Part shown: positions 9,318 through 19,925 of the stretch, one piece after another
Numbering within the stretch: position 1 is the first letter of the stretch
How the letters are laid out: each line of letters starts with the position of its first letter
Assembly (NCBI RefSeq): GCF_048569485.1
Contig: NC_134357.1
Coordinates: 229,393,735-229,457,734 of the forward strand
Direction of reading: 5' to 3'
Source: Anomaloglossus baeobatrachus
Taxonomy: Eukaryota; Chordata; Amphibia; Anura; Aromobatidae
Length of the DNA: 64,000 nt
Program-made: the position numbers and the translations under genes
Notes under the pieces: model-generated
What the model saw: only the letters and a program-made list of their open reading frames with translations
Databases searched by the model: none
What the model was told of the DNA's origin: nothing

Positions 9318-10970
9318 CAGTTAGGTCCAGAAATATTTGGACAGTGACACAATTTTCGCGATTTGGGCTCTGCATGCCACCACATTGGATTTGAAATGAA
9401 ACCTCTACAACAGAATTCAAGTGCAGATTGTAACGTTTAATTTGAAGGTTTGAACAAAAATATCTGATAGAAATTGTAGGAATTGTACACATTTCTTTAC
9501 AAACACTCCACATTTTAGGAGGTCAAAAGTAATTGGACAAATAAACCAAACCCAAACAAAATATTTTTTTTTTCAATATTTTGTTGCAAATCCTTTGGAG
9601 GCAATCACTGCCTTAAGTCTGGAACCCATGGACATCACCAAACGCTGGGTTTCCTCCTTCTTAATGCTTTGCCAGGCCTTTACAGCCGCAGCCTTCAGGT
9701 CTTGCTTGCTTGTGGGTCTTTCCGTCTTAAGTCTGGATTTGAGCAAGTGAAATGCATGCTCAATTGGGTTAAGATCTGGTGATTGACTTGGCCATTGCAG
9801 AATGTTCCACTTTTTTGCACTCATGAACTCCTGGGTAGCTTTGGCTGTATGCTTGGGGTCATTGTCCATCTGTACTATGAAGCGCCGTCCAATCAACTTT
9901 GCGGCATTTGGCTGAATCTGGGCTGAAAGTATATCACGGTACACTTCAGAATTCATCCGGCTACTCTTGTCTGCTGTTATGTCATCAATAAACACAAGTG
10001 ACCCAGTGCCATTGAAAGCCATGCATGCCCATGCCATCACGTTGCCTCCACCATGTTTTACAGAGGATGTGGTGTGCCTTGGATCATGTGCCGTTCCCTT
10101 TCTTCTCCAAACTTTTTTCTTCCCATCATTCTGGTACAGGTTGATCTTTGTCTCATCTGTCCATAGAATACTTTTCCAGAACTGAGCTGGCTTCATGAGG
10201 TGTTTTTCAGCAAATTTAACTCTGGCCTGTCTATTTTTGGAATTGATGAATGGTTTGCATCTAGATGTGAACCCTTTGTATTTACTTTCATGTAGTCTTC
10301 TCTTTACTGTTGACTTAGAGACAGATGCACCTCCTTCACTGAGAGTGTTCTGGACTTCAGTTGATGTTGTGAACGGGTTCTTCTTCACCAAAGAAAGTAT
10401 GCGGTGATCATCCACCACTGTTGTCATCCGTGGACGCCCAGGCCTTTTTGAGTTCCCAAGCTCACCAGTCAATTCCTTTTTTCTCAGAATGTACCCGACT
10501 GTTGATTTTGCTACTCCAAGCATGTCTGCTATCTCTCTGATGGATTTTTTCTTTTTTTTCAGCCTCAGGATGTTCTGCTTCACCTCAATTGAGAGTTCCT
10601 TAGACCGCATGTTGTCTGGTCACAGCAACAGCTTCCAAATGCAAAACCACACACCTGTAATCAACCCCAGACCTTTTAACTACTTCATTGATTACAGGTT
10701 AACAAAGGGAGATGCCTTCAGAGTTAATTGCAGCCCTTAGAGTCCCTTGTCCAATTACTTTTGGTCCCTTGAAAAAGAGGAGGCTATGCATTACAGAGCT
10801 ATGATTCCTAAACCCTTTCTCCGATTTGGATGTGAAAACTCTCATATTGCAGCTGGGAGTGTGCACTTTCAGCCCATATTATATATATAATTGTATTTCT
10901 GAACATGTTTTTGTAAGCAGCTAAAATAACAAAACTTGTGTCAATGTCCAAATATTTCTGGCCCTGACTG
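9318..10970 (-). mobile_element. Complete Tc1-like transposon, family 1
   Basis: A 1653-bp element flanked by TA on both sides (9316-9317 and 10971-10972). The ends are inverted: cagttaggtccagaaatatt at left, and the right end reads cagtcagggccagaaatatt on the minus strand. Internal repeats around caaaagtaattggacaa occur at 9523-9540 and 10747-10765, the IR/DR arrangement that Sleeping Beauty-type Tc1 elements use as double transposase-binding sites. A single uninterrupted transposase lies between. Everything expected of an autonomous copy is visible, so insertion was probably fairly recent. Confidence 0.93.
9573..10610 (-). CDS. Tc1/mariner DD34E transposase, uninterrupted
   Basis: The 345-residue product is full length for Tc1 transposases (about 340-350). 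Residues 1-50 form the first helix-turn-helix (SIREIADMLGVAKSTVGYIL), a GRPR AT-hook-like motif lies at 58-61, and a second DNA-binding helix set runs to about 115. The catalytic triad is D152 (WTDETKI), D249 (QMDNDPKHT) and E284 (NPIEH), with 34 residues between the last two. Known family function: excises the element by double-strand cuts at its inverted ends and inserts it at TA. The ATG chosen lies just inside the right inner repeat, as in relatives. It is read from the minus strand and no internal stop or frame change is present. Confidence 0.95.
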   Translation of the reverse strand: MRSKELSIEVKQNILRLKKKKKSIREIADMLGVAKSTVGYILRKKELTGELGNSKRPGRPRMTTVVDDHRILSLVKKNPFTTSTEVQNTLSEGGASVSKSTVKRRLHESKYKGFTSRCKPFINSKNRQARVKFAEKHLMKPAQFWKSILWTDETKINLYQNDGKKKVWRRKGTAHDPRHTTSSVKHGGGNVMAWACMAFNGTGSLVFIDDITADKSSRMNSEVYRDILSAQIQPNAAKLIGRRFIVQMDNDPKHTAKATQEFMSAKKWNILQWPSQSPDLNPIEHAFHLLKSRLKTERPTSKQDLKAAAVKAWQSIKKEETQRLVMSMGSRLKAVIASKGFATKY

Positions 10971-10972
10971 TA

Positions 10973-12168
10973 TGTGCTCAAAGGGGAGAATCTGCAGCAT
11001 AGAATGATTATTGTTATCCGCGGGTCTGCCGTGGCTTGAGGGTCTCTGGATCCGGGTGTTTACGGCCACTCAAATGTAAAGGGGGTATTTACAGGGGATA
11101 AGAGTTCGTAACGCCACCCGTGGTTCTTGATAAGGGGAGTACCGCAGCTGCCGATGGGAGTACCCGGGGGAGATGGAGTGGGGCAGCCAGATGACGTTCC
11201 CTCCATGGGTAGGGGAGGCCCCTGGACTCTGGATAATGGGGGTTATTGGTGCAGGGGAGCGCAGGGCTAGTGGCAAGCAGGGGAGGACCATGTACTCACT
11301 CAGACAGTGTTGGTGATGAAAAGCAGACTCTGACCAAAAGGTAAACCAAGTCTCTGGGTGCCGCTGCCCACTTGTGGGAGCCCGTCCGGGTATCCGTCCT
11401 CTATAGTACTGCCAGGTGATCCGGAGTCTTCCTCCGTGCACAAATTTGAAGTGTTCTGTTGGCCCATTGGCATAAAGCTGTCCGGGCCCCGCTCCCTACT
11501 GTTGGTAGTGGAGCTGCGCTCTCAAGGGCTCACGCTTGGGATTTCTGTGGGCTGCTTGGGTTGGAAATCCCTATCCCCCTCGTTGTGCTAGTGCCCCTGA
11601 TCTCTGAGCTTCTTGGGGACAGTCCATAAAGTCACTATCTTCCGCATGTTAATTGCCGGGTTGCCTGAAGCTACTCCCCGACCTAGGGTGCAGTTCCCCA
11701 CCGTGCTTTCGGTCCTGGACCGTTGATTAGACTCGAGCTGTTGACCGTCCTCCAAGACCAGGTCTAGGCACCCAGCCTTAATCCTCTGCGACCGTGTCTC
11801 CGACTCCTACGGTCCCAGACAACCGTCTGCGACCCAAACGGTAACTCCCCGGGAGCCACACGCTTCCCTAGCTCCTCACTACTTGAGGGCTACACTCTTC
11901 TCCTGCTTCCTCTTCCTTTGCTCCCCTGGAGCCGACTACTCTGCTCTACTCCCACCCACCAGTCTGCCTGACCCCTAGGTGGTTTCCAGCTTAGCAGCCC
12001 ACTGGTGTGTCTGACAGGGTGTGGTGTGAGGTGTGGTTGGGATTTGGATGCTGATGGAGGCAGTTCTATAGGTTGGGAACCCAGAACCATGGGGGGTTGA
12101 GTCCTGCACTAAGAGGTAAAAGAGCATGCAGTACAATGTGACGCCCTGACTAGTCCAGGGGCATCACA
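10973..12168 (-). mobile_element. Candidate solo LTR (fossil)
   Basis: On the minus strand this 1.2-kb non-coding block begins TGTGATGCCCC and ends ...GAGCACA. It is GC-richer than its surroundings and sharply bounded, which suits a solo LTR of a retroelement. No internal region or primer-binding site is next to it, and no convincing target duplication was found. The Tc1 sits exactly at its 3' end. It could instead be another kind of non-coding repeat. Confidence 0.33.
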
Positions 12169-13224
12169 CTATCAAGAAGGGGTGAGCTGAATTACTTTTC
12201 TATCTTTTCCAAGCCATAAAACTATCACACTAGATAACCCCTTCAGTGAACACATTAAAAAAAGTAAATAAAAAATGTAGCAAAAACTAAGTCTTTTCAA
12301 CATACAGCTGACAAAAAAAGTGGAATAAAACTTGATCAAAAAGTCATATGTAAATAAAAATGATACCACTGAAAACATCATCTTGTCCTGCAAAAAACAA
12401 GCTGCCATACAGCTCTGTCAGACAAAAAATAAAAAGGTTATACCTCTCAGAATGCAATAATGCAAAAACAGTTTTTTTTTTCCTATAAAATTGTTTTTAT
12501 TGTGTAATAGCGGCAAAAAACCCACAAAACGATATAATAGGGTATCACTGTAATCTTACTGATCTGAAGAATAAAGCTGTCATCATTTTTACGACACAGT
12601 GACTGGAATAAAAAAAAAACAAAAAAACAAAACTATTCCTTAGTTGCCGTTTCTTCTTGATTCTGCCTCACAAATAGTGGAATAGAAAGCGATAAAAAAT
12701 TATTGTGACCAAAATTGGTACCAATTCATCTCATCCAACTCATCCTGGAAAAAAAAAAAGCCCTCACATGATTCTGTCGGCAGAAAAATAAAACAAACTA
12801 TAGCCTTCAAATCCTGGGATGCAAAAAACCTTTATTTTGTAAAAAGCATTTTTTAGTGTGATAGTCGCTAAACCTAAAAAAACTATATAAACCTGGTATC
12901 CCTGTAATGGTACTGACCAGAGAAATAAAGCTGCCTAATCACCTATACCACAAGGTGAATGGCGTAAAAAATAAATAAAGCCAACTCTTCAACTCCTATT
13001 GCTTTGTTCATTCTGTCTCTAAAAAGATCGCGGTATGGCGCGGTTCATATTTATCCTGTGCTCTATGCTGAGTGCTTGCACCGGGATTACATGTAAGAGT
13101 GTAATGATTGAGTGCGTGCCCACAATCAGGAGCAGCATATTGGATGCAGTGTCTTTTCGCTGCTTCCAAACCGCTGCGTTGTGCGCTACAAGCACAGTGG
13201 ATGCTTTTCTTCTCAGCATAAATG
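12169..13224. other. AT-rich non-coding repeat-like DNA
   Basis: No coding signal. Two related blocks are visible: tataatagggtatcactgta near 12533 and tataaacctggtatccctgt near 12885. Both are followed by ...gaataaagctg or ...aaataaagctg, about 350 bases apart. This looks like the interior of a non-autonomous element built from diverged duplicates. An end of the form taaccccttcagtg occurs near 12235. From about 13060 to 13215 there is a diverged match to the MITE at 54728-55103 (gtgcgtgcccac, tttggatgcagtgt). Confidence 0.4.
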
Positions 13225-13916
13225 GACATGCATTCATACATTATTAGTGGATTGATTAAAGATTGTAAGGAGGTAGATCTAGACCGAGATAAGGAGTTAT
13301 TGCGAGTGGTCGATTTTCCTCGTGTATTGTTAGTCTTCCATTTATAAGTTCGATTCATGAGATAATCCTGTGAATCTCTATGGAATTTCTTAAATTTAAG
13401 GGCTTTAATTTCTTTTTCCCACTTAGTGAGTTCACCCTCAACCTCAGCATTAAGTTTCTCAAGGGCCTCAGATGTAAGCGATTTTTTCAAAGTGGAGTCC
13501 AAACCATCAATCTCCTGTTCAATCAATTGTAGAGAGGAACTATTATGATCTCTAAGTAGTTCCAAATATGCTTTGGAGCAGTTATGTGAATATTACTCCC
13601 ATTGCGTTTTAAAGTCTTCGTCCTCAATAGGGAAAGAGGGGAAGACTTGTACTCTAAGGCCACGGGGGATGAGGTTTTTTTCTAAGTATTTGTCTAAAAA
13701 AGTTCGGTTCCACCAGATTTTTGTACGCTTATATAAGAGGCCCTTATACTTAGGGAGAAGTACCCCTGTTGATAAATTATCTTCAGTATCAGAATTAAAA
13801 TTGCCATCAGTTTTCAATTCATCATTTCGTTTATTGAGCCACGTCTGGTCTCGGGCTCTGAAATCCATGGTAATCCAAGGAAAAACTGAAAAACAAAGAA
13901 CAAATGTAAATAACAT
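13225..13916 (-). pseudogene. Penelope-like retroelement N-terminal coding fragment (fossil)
   Basis: Minus-strand frames share one style: a segment rich in basic and aromatic residues (KIWWNRTFLDKYLE, then IPRGLRVQVFP), followed by a Lys/Glu-rich coiled coil ending in KFHRDSQDYLMNRTYKW. This order resembles the N-terminal domain that precedes the reverse transcriptase in vertebrate Penelope-like elements. The RT and GIY-YIG domains are absent here. The piece is broken. Family assignment rests on remembered similarity only. Confidence 0.45.
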
Positions 13917-14228
13917 AATCCATAGGGATTACATATAATACGCCCTTCTATATATGTGCGTAAGAAGAGCAATGAGCATACTCCAAGAACACATGAAAAA
14001 ATAGGAGAAGACGGGAGTATAGGTGCTGCAAAAATATTTTATTTGGAGATACTGTGGCAATAAAAACCCTTATGGTTAGAGATAAAGAAAGAAGGATATG
14101 AATATGGTATTCGCTACGATACTTTAATTTTCATTTCTGGACTTCCTGGCGCCTTTTTCCAGTCAATGAATACATCTGACGTTACTTGCCCTCACAGTAA
14201 CACCACAGCCATCTTTGTTGTGGTGTTA
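13917..14228. other. Non-coding spacer
   Basis: AT-rich, no coding signal. It may be the 5' untranslated part of the Penelope-like fragment just to its left. Confidence 0.35.
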
Positions 14229-14805
14229 AAGTGTGCTTTACACGCTGCGACATCGCTACCAATATATCATCGGGGTCACGTCGTTAGTGACGAACATCCA
14301 GCGCCGGTAGTGACATCGCAGCGTGTGAAACCAAAGAGCGATGATCAATGATCGCAAAATCGTTCAAAAACGGTGATTGTTGACACGTCGCTCCTTTCCT
14401 TAATATCACTGCTGCCACAGGTACGATGTTGTTCGTCGTTCCTGCGGTAGCACACATCGCTGTGTGACACCGCAGGAACGACGAACATCTCCTTACCTGC
14501 GTCCACCGGCAATGTGGAAGGATGTGGGCGGGATGTTACGTCCCGCTCGTCTCCGCCCCTCCGCTTCTATTGGCCGGCCGCTTAGTGACGCCGCAGTGAC
14601 GTCGCTATGATGCCGAACGCACCTCCCCCATGAGGGAGGGATTGTTCGGCGGTCATAGCGACGTCGCTGTCAAGGTGTGTGCGTGTGACGTTGCCGTAGA
14701 GATAATGTTCGCTACGGCAGCGATCACCAATGTCGCACATACGACGGGGGTGGGTGCTATCGCGCTCGACATCGCTAGCAATGTCGCAGTGTGTAAATTA
14801 CCCTT
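14229..14805. mobile_element. MITE, TA-flanked 'TTTACACGCTGCGAC' family, copy 1
   Basis: Ends aagtgtgctttacacgctgc and gcagtgtgtaaattaccctt are inverted and flanked by TA. The interior has a strong hairpin (gttcgtcgttcctgcggt... paired with accgcaggaacgacgaac) and no coding frame. TA flanks suggest a Tc1/mariner-superfamily transposase mobilised it. Further copies are at 21062, 27528 and 35191, with a diverged one at 53211. Confidence 0.8.
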
Positions 14806-15959
14806 TACTGTGATAGGCTTGATCGCACCGCATCATAGGGGATATATAAGGCTGCCGCCATTTTGTGAACACGCATTAATTCCTGAACTGCCGGTTTAGC
14901 TAAACTGTACTGTGTGCGGGACAGCGTTTCTCCAGTCAACTAATACTAGTCCTTCTAAGGGCTAAAGATATTTAGCATTAGCTGCTGTGTAAATCATAGA
15001 AACAGGTATAGGGACAGTGCAGTGCGTTCTATGAGATAGTGTTCCATCTGCACAATCCAAAATAGTCCTTCTAAGGGCTGAACACACTGTCCACTATGTG
15101 CTAGCCGCTGTGTAAATCATAGAACAAGGTATAGGGACAGTGTTAGTGCATTGCTTATTTAGGTGACAGCCGTTCCTGTTTTAAACCGGCCAAAAAGACC
15201 CCTCCTCTTATTAGTGGTGCATACGGTCTGTTACTGCAGTGTGTGATATAGGGAGAGCTTATTCACAGGCAGGGAGAGATTTAAAGCTGTCCTGATATCT
15301 GCTACTAATAATCAACATTCTCAGCACTGCTACATCCCTTGTGTCTGTTATACTAGAAATAGGTATTACAACTTGCAAAAAAAAGATCCCAAAATTGTAA
15401 ACACGGGTTCAGGTGTAGTGTAGTGACTGTCAGCCACCATCTCAATTCACAGTCTGAGTGTTAACAAATATTTATTAATACTCGGTGTCAGTGGCACAAC
15501 TTGTGCCTGAAGCAAAATACCTTCATAGCACTAACCTAGCCTAATTTTGGGGATCTTCATATCTTACACAACTTAGATAGTGGTCTGCTGCCACTAACAC
15601 ATAGTCTCAGTATTACCCAATTGTTATTAATACTCGGTGTCAGTGGCACTATATTTGCCTGAAGGCCAGTACCTTCCTATCACCAAACTAGCATAATTTT
15701 GGGAGCTTCATATCTTACAGAACTTAGATAGTGGCCTGCTGCCACTAACACACAGTCTCAGTGTTACCCAATTTTTATTAATACTTGGTGTCAGTGGCAC
15801 TACTTGTGCCTCAAGGCCAGTGCCTTCCTATCAGCAACCTAGTGTAATTTTGGGGGCTTCATATCTTACAGAACCTACATAGTGACGGCCGGCTTTACAG
15901 AACGATCAGCTGATCTTGCGGCGGCAGGCTTTTCAGAGCGATCAGCTGATCTCCCGGCG
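14806..15959. other. Unclassified repeat with three ~152-bp tandem units
   Basis: No coding frame. From about 15440 to 15890 a unit of about 152 bases is repeated three times (ctcggtgtcagtggcac at 15481 and 15633, cttggtgtcagtggcac at 15784). The preceding 600 bases contain two copies of tagtccttctaagggct about 120 bases apart. This resembles a promoter or 5' untranslated region of a transposable element, but the family was not recognised. Confidence 0.5.
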
Positions 15960-15967
15960 AGAGAGAT

Positions 15968-16005
<38 letters not shown>
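15959..16005. repeat. (GA)n/(GATA)-type microsatellite
   Basis: gagagagatagagagagata then pure GA dinucleotides. Confidence 0.9.
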
Positions 16006-16389
16006 TGATTTTACATGATTTTGGACGTTTTGCTGGATATGCTCAGTAAAACGTGAAGGATTCCTGCACTGGAATCCGTCGCGTGACGCAGGATAACAGA
16101 ATCCTGCGCCATAGGCTTACATTATGCCTCCTGACGGATTCCAACGGAATCCTGCGGGGTGCGTTTTTTTGCTGCCACAAAAAAAGTTGCATGCTGCTTC
16201 CTTCCTGCCCGACGGTCAGTCAATAAACGATTGATGCGCCGTGCGGCGGATGCAATGCAGGGTCCATCAGTCACAATCCGCCGCTCATACAAGTCTATGG
16301 GAAACAACGGAATCCGCCAAACGGATTGCGTTGCTTATCAGAGCGGCGGATTGTGACTGATCCTAAACAACGGAAATGTGAACGTAGCC
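16006..16389. mobile_element. Harbinger-like MITE, 5'-truncated copy
   Basis: Ends at right with cggaaatgtgaacgtagcc next to TTA. This matches the right end of the intact copy at 62456-63357. Internal blocks (gcggattgtgactgat, caatccgccgctcataca) also match that copy. The left inverted end is missing and the element begins at the GA microsatellite. Confidence 0.65.
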
Positions 16390-16394
16390 TTAAT

Positions 16395-16540
16395 AAACTT
16401 CTTAGATGTGGTTTTGAGCAGTGTGAGGTGTGTAGTTTTCATAATGGTAAAATATCTGGAAAGACAAAGGCGCAGATGGTGCCTTATCCTGATGGAATCA
16501 GAATAAAATTAACACGGAAACACTCACCTGAGTAGTGGTG
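16395..16540 (+). pseudogene. Possible Penelope-like C-terminal fragment
   Basis: A plus-strand frame reads CGFEQCEVCSFHNG then KLTRKH. The Cys-spaced pattern is like the linker before the GIY-YIG nuclease in Penelope-like elements. It is short and isolated, and could be chance. Confidence 0.25.
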
Positions 16541-16779
16541 AGTGTCACAATTACCACAGAAGCATAACGAAACACATTGGCTGCTGCAGACCCAAGGATA
16601 ATCCGGTAAACATGTGTTAGAAGAAAGGGTTAAGCCGCACTGCCTTGTGAATGGAAGAATCACTTGGAAGAGACAATCTTTGTGATATTATTATTCTACG
16701 CGTTTCAGAGTCTATACAACTCCTTCAGGATATAAATTGACTGATGTACATCAAGAGCTAATACAGAGGCAGCCCTAAT

Positions 16780-16976
16780 GTGCAGGACGTCGGATCAATG
16801 ATCACTCAAAATGCATTGATGACACCAGAAGTCATTAGGAAAATAGCTATCAGCAAATCAACAATGAAGTCACTGGACAAGGTCTTCAAATTGAGGAACA
16901 TTTCACTGGTGATAAAGACATGGCTTGTACATAGCCTGGTCTTTTCTGTGGTAAGATATGGATGCAAAACCAGCGC
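16780..16976 (+). pseudogene. LINE reverse transcriptase fragment
   Basis: The frame reads KSTMKSLDKVFKLRNISLVI followed by KTWLVHSLVFSVVRYGCKT. This is the thumb-region pattern (R-I-x-x-A-x-x-x-L-x-K-x-W-x-x-R-x-I-S-x-x-x-K-x-x-L-x-x-S-L-V-x-S-V-x-x-Y-G) of LINE polymerases. About 60 residues survive. No catalytic palm motif is present and the piece is truncated on both sides. Confidence 0.6.
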
Positions 16977-16979
16977 CAC

Positions 16980-17400
16980 AAAACGGCATACTCTTTTCTC
17001 CTGGGAATTACATACCCCCTGAACCATGTGTTCCCTCAGGTGAGCCCCCCAGCCTTACGCGCTTGTGTCTATAGTGATTACATCCGATATAGGTGGAGCT
17101 CAAGGGACACCCACTACAGATTTCGTATGTCCAACCACCACTAAAAGGAGTTCTACTTTTCCTTCCAAAAACCCTCCTAACTTCTACTATGATTCCAGCA
17201 CCACCCACTGTAGGCAAAATGTATGGTTCTACACCCAAAGAACCGCCATAATACATGATGCTAGGGACCCTAGCACGGACATGGCTTTTCTGAGGGACAT
17301 GATTGGACTGGCTTGTGCAGGATACTAATGCCCTTTTACTGCGAACCTTCTCTGATGGGAGCAGACACAGTTGGGATTGTAAATCTAAGATGAGGCCTAA
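16980..17400. other. No recognised feature
   Basis: Mixed-composition DNA without splice-bounded or conserved frames. A few chance frames of 60-87 codons lack any domain signal. Confidence 0.5.
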
Positions 17401-18480
17401 AAGGTCTCAATCCTTCTCCCCGGCACTACCCTTCTTCCTTCTTAACCTCTGATTGGGATAGACCTTTAAAAGACTCCCTAACCTCTGTCTCATTATTGCC
17501 CTACAGCTGGCAACGAAGTCTGGGATCTCCTCACTAATTGTCCTCTGGATGCAATTAATGCACAACTCCTTCTGTGCCCCAGGTGGTAATGGGGACATAC
17601 ACAGAGCACATTCTTTGTTATTTAGTTTCAACATCCTCTTCCTAGGCCTCTCCTAGGGAATACAGGAACACAAAAATAAGAAGACCCCTATTATTGGGAA
17701 TATAACGGAGATAATTCATCGCTCCAGTCAATGGAGGTACCGGAACTGGAGGCTGGACAGTCTCACAGGACTGACTCCTCCTGGAATCCCTGGATCTTTG
17801 GCTGGTCCGATCGCCACTCACACTTGAATGACTGCCTTTGCTGCCATGTTGCGGTTGCTTCTTCGGCTGCCGGTGTCGCTCTGGGATCGGATGATCCTGC
17901 TGGTCCTCCATAGCTGGAGGAAGGCTTGAGACGCCTGTTACCCCAGTACGCAGGCTCCTTTTATTTTCACTGTCCTCCTGGCCGCATCCTCTCAATGGAC
18001 CGTACCATGTTGCAGGCCCCGCGCATACGCTGTGTCTCCCGCTGCCACGTCCGGTTGCATAGTGCTGGTGTCATACGCCCGCAATTACCGGCACATGCCT
18101 CTGGATTTTTGCCCGGCGTGCTCAAAGAGCATGAGCAGCCAAGGCCGTCGAGCGTGTGCGTAGATCCGGACAGCGCCAGGCAGAAGATGCAGATCCCTCT
18201 GGAAAGCCACCGCTCTCAATGCCCACGCCCATTACTGCAGGGAACCACGGCCCTGGAGAGATGCATCCGAGGCTCAGTTCCAGTGCCATGGTAGGTAAGC
18301 CATTCTTCTGGCAGCTGGTTCAGCCCTGGGATTTAGCTGCCTTCACAACAGACCTGGCCTACCATAGCCAGAGTCTTCTTGCTTTCCCATCTTGCGACAG
18401 GAAACCGATCTGATGTGGAGAGAGGTGCCATGCTTTTATTTCAGTGGGTTTCCTGTCCTAACATGGGTGGACCTCTCTGG
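17401..18480 (-). mobile_element. 5' part of a second DIRS-type element (fossil)
   Basis: On the minus strand a non-coding leader (from about 18480) is followed by a reading frame with a polar, Ser/Arg/Gln-rich stretch. Next comes a start of the form KECALCMSPLPPGAQKELC with paired Cys-x-x-Cys. That Cys pattern resembles the start of ORF1 in the DIRS copies at 33641 and 46913 (CTACGANLPAGSNDSHCVQC). It is a different and more decayed family, lacks RT, RNase H and recombinase, and is broken. Confidence 0.4.
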
Positions 18481-19023
18481 TGGTGCTGTCATAGGGGAAG
18501 GGAAAAATAATAGTGGAATTCCTCAATACACATAATTTATTCTGACAATGTACCTGAAAGGTAACTATGTTTGACATTTTGTCCATTCATATAAGTGAGC
18601 AACTGTGGCTTAAAAAAATAATAAAAAAAAAGCCCAGCCATATTTCCATATAAAATTGGGAAGCAGATTTTGTAAAATATTACACCAGCTTGAAGAAAAT
18701 TAGCACACGTGACCAGAGGTACATAACAATTGGTCTCCTGCAAAATAAGTTAACGCTTTAATCACTTTGATGGAAAGTGGCTGGAATACTGAGAACAGGG
18801 TTGCCCCCTGCTTCTTAAAATAGACTTTCAATATTTCCCAATCAATGTTAAATTTATAATCCCCCTTCTGTGTACTGGGGGAAAAGGAACCCCCAACCAG
18901 CTGACTACAGAATAGACTTTTCATGTTTGAAGGTGCTTCTAAAAGTATCTGTGCTGTAAGTCAGTGTCCCACACACAAAGTTAAAAGAAAAAGGTTTTGG
19001 TATCGTGTTAGCCAGTTGAAAAA
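18481..19023. other. Intergenic DNA downstream of zfp91
   Basis: No repeat family recognised. AATAAA on the minus strand occurs at 18541-18536. A chance 74-codon frame at 18700-18924 shows no domain. Confidence 0.4.
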
Positions 19024-19407
19024 TGATTGATTGCTCTCCGTGAGAGAAACAAAATTAAAATTTTGTAGTTGTGATACCTTTTAATGGCTAACTAAAATAA
19101 AAATAAAATATGATGTTATAAAGCAAGCTTTCGAGACATCTCAGGTCTCTTCATCAGGCATGGTATGACAAAATATCTGAGGAAACACAAATATATACAC
19201 AAAACAGGGCATCCCTCTACCCTGTTTTGTGTATATATATTTGTGTTTCTTCAGATATTTTGTCATACCATGCCTGATGAAGAGACCTGAGATGTCTCGA
19301 AAGCTTGCTTTATAACATCATATTTTATTTTTATTTTAGTTAGCCATTAAAAGGTATCACAACTACAAAATTTAAATTTTGTTTCTCTCACTGAGAGCAA
19401 TCAATCA
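19024..19407. mobile_element. Fold-back repeat with hammerhead-like motif in each arm
   Basis: Arms 19024-19209 and 19220-19407 are inverted copies (about 187 bases each) around a 10-base loop. Each arm contains CTGATGA-A-GAGAC-loop-GTCTC-GAAA-GC-TT-GC. On the plus strand this lies at 19274-19308 and on the minus strand at the mirror position around 19155-19120. Core and stem II resemble a hammerhead, with one extra A after CTGATGA. Stem III A-GC/GC-U is formed. A transcript from either strand would fold into one long hairpin. Confidence 0.75.
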
Positions 19408-19409
19408 CA

Positions 19410-19659
19410 CACAAATAGGTGTTACTAAAGAGATAGCTGTCTTCTTTCTGGATGAGAGCTACTTTGCATAGTTAAAACCATTTTGCTGACATGACAATGT
19501 TAACACTTTTGGTACACAGAAAAAAACCTGCATTATAAGTGCATATCATACCCCCTTTTTTAAATAAATGTATGGCACATTGGAAAATACGTCCCACCAT
19601 TTAAAAAGTGCATTCCTAATTTTGTATCAAAAGGGAAACATTTAATTTAATATAATATA

Positions 19660-19660
<1 letters not shown>
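19410..19660. other. No recognised feature
   Basis: AT-rich single-copy-looking DNA. Confidence 0.5.

Positions 19661-19696
<36 letters not shown>
19661..19696. repeat. (TA)n microsatellite
   Basis: tataatataa repeats merging into pure TA. Confidence 0.9.
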
Positions 19697-19744
19697 AAAA
19701 ACACACACAACAAAAAAAATCATGTGGCTAATACTTTGACCCAT

Positions 19745-19925
19745 GGGTCCCCAATTCCAGTCCTCAAGGGCTGCCAACAGTGCATGTTTTCAGGATTTCC
19801 TTAGTATTGCACAGGTGATAATTTAATCACCTGCACAGTTGATGATTCCAACACCCATGCAATGCTAAGGAAGTCCTGAAAACATTCACTGTTGGCGGCC
19901 CTCGAGGACTGGAGTTGGGGAACCC
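19745..19925. mobile_element. Short fold-back MITE
   Basis: gggtccccaattccagtcct at left pairs with aggactggagttggggaaccc at right. The pairing continues inward through tgttttcaggatttccttag and its complement. The whole 181 bases form an imperfect hairpin of a type common in lower-vertebrate genomes. It is non-coding. Confidence 0.7.

Noticed and set aside
13019-13247. 70-72-codon frames on both strands.
   Set aside because: They overlap a diverged Harbinger-like MITE and have no domain.
14160-14899. Frames within the TA-flanked MITEs (also 21293-21704, 27733-28145, 35256-35592).
   Set aside because: Different copies of the same MITE give different frames, so none is conserved.
16680-16745. 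Minus-strand hammerhead-like string (cctgaaggagttgtatagac then ctctgaaacgcgtag).
   Set aside because: The core reads CTGAAGG instead of CTGANGA and the flanking stems are poor. At most a decayed relative.
18700-18924. 74-codon minus-strand frame considered as a possible CNTF exon downstream of zfp91.
   Set aside because: No similarity to a four-helix cytokine that I could recognise, and no splice-site support.
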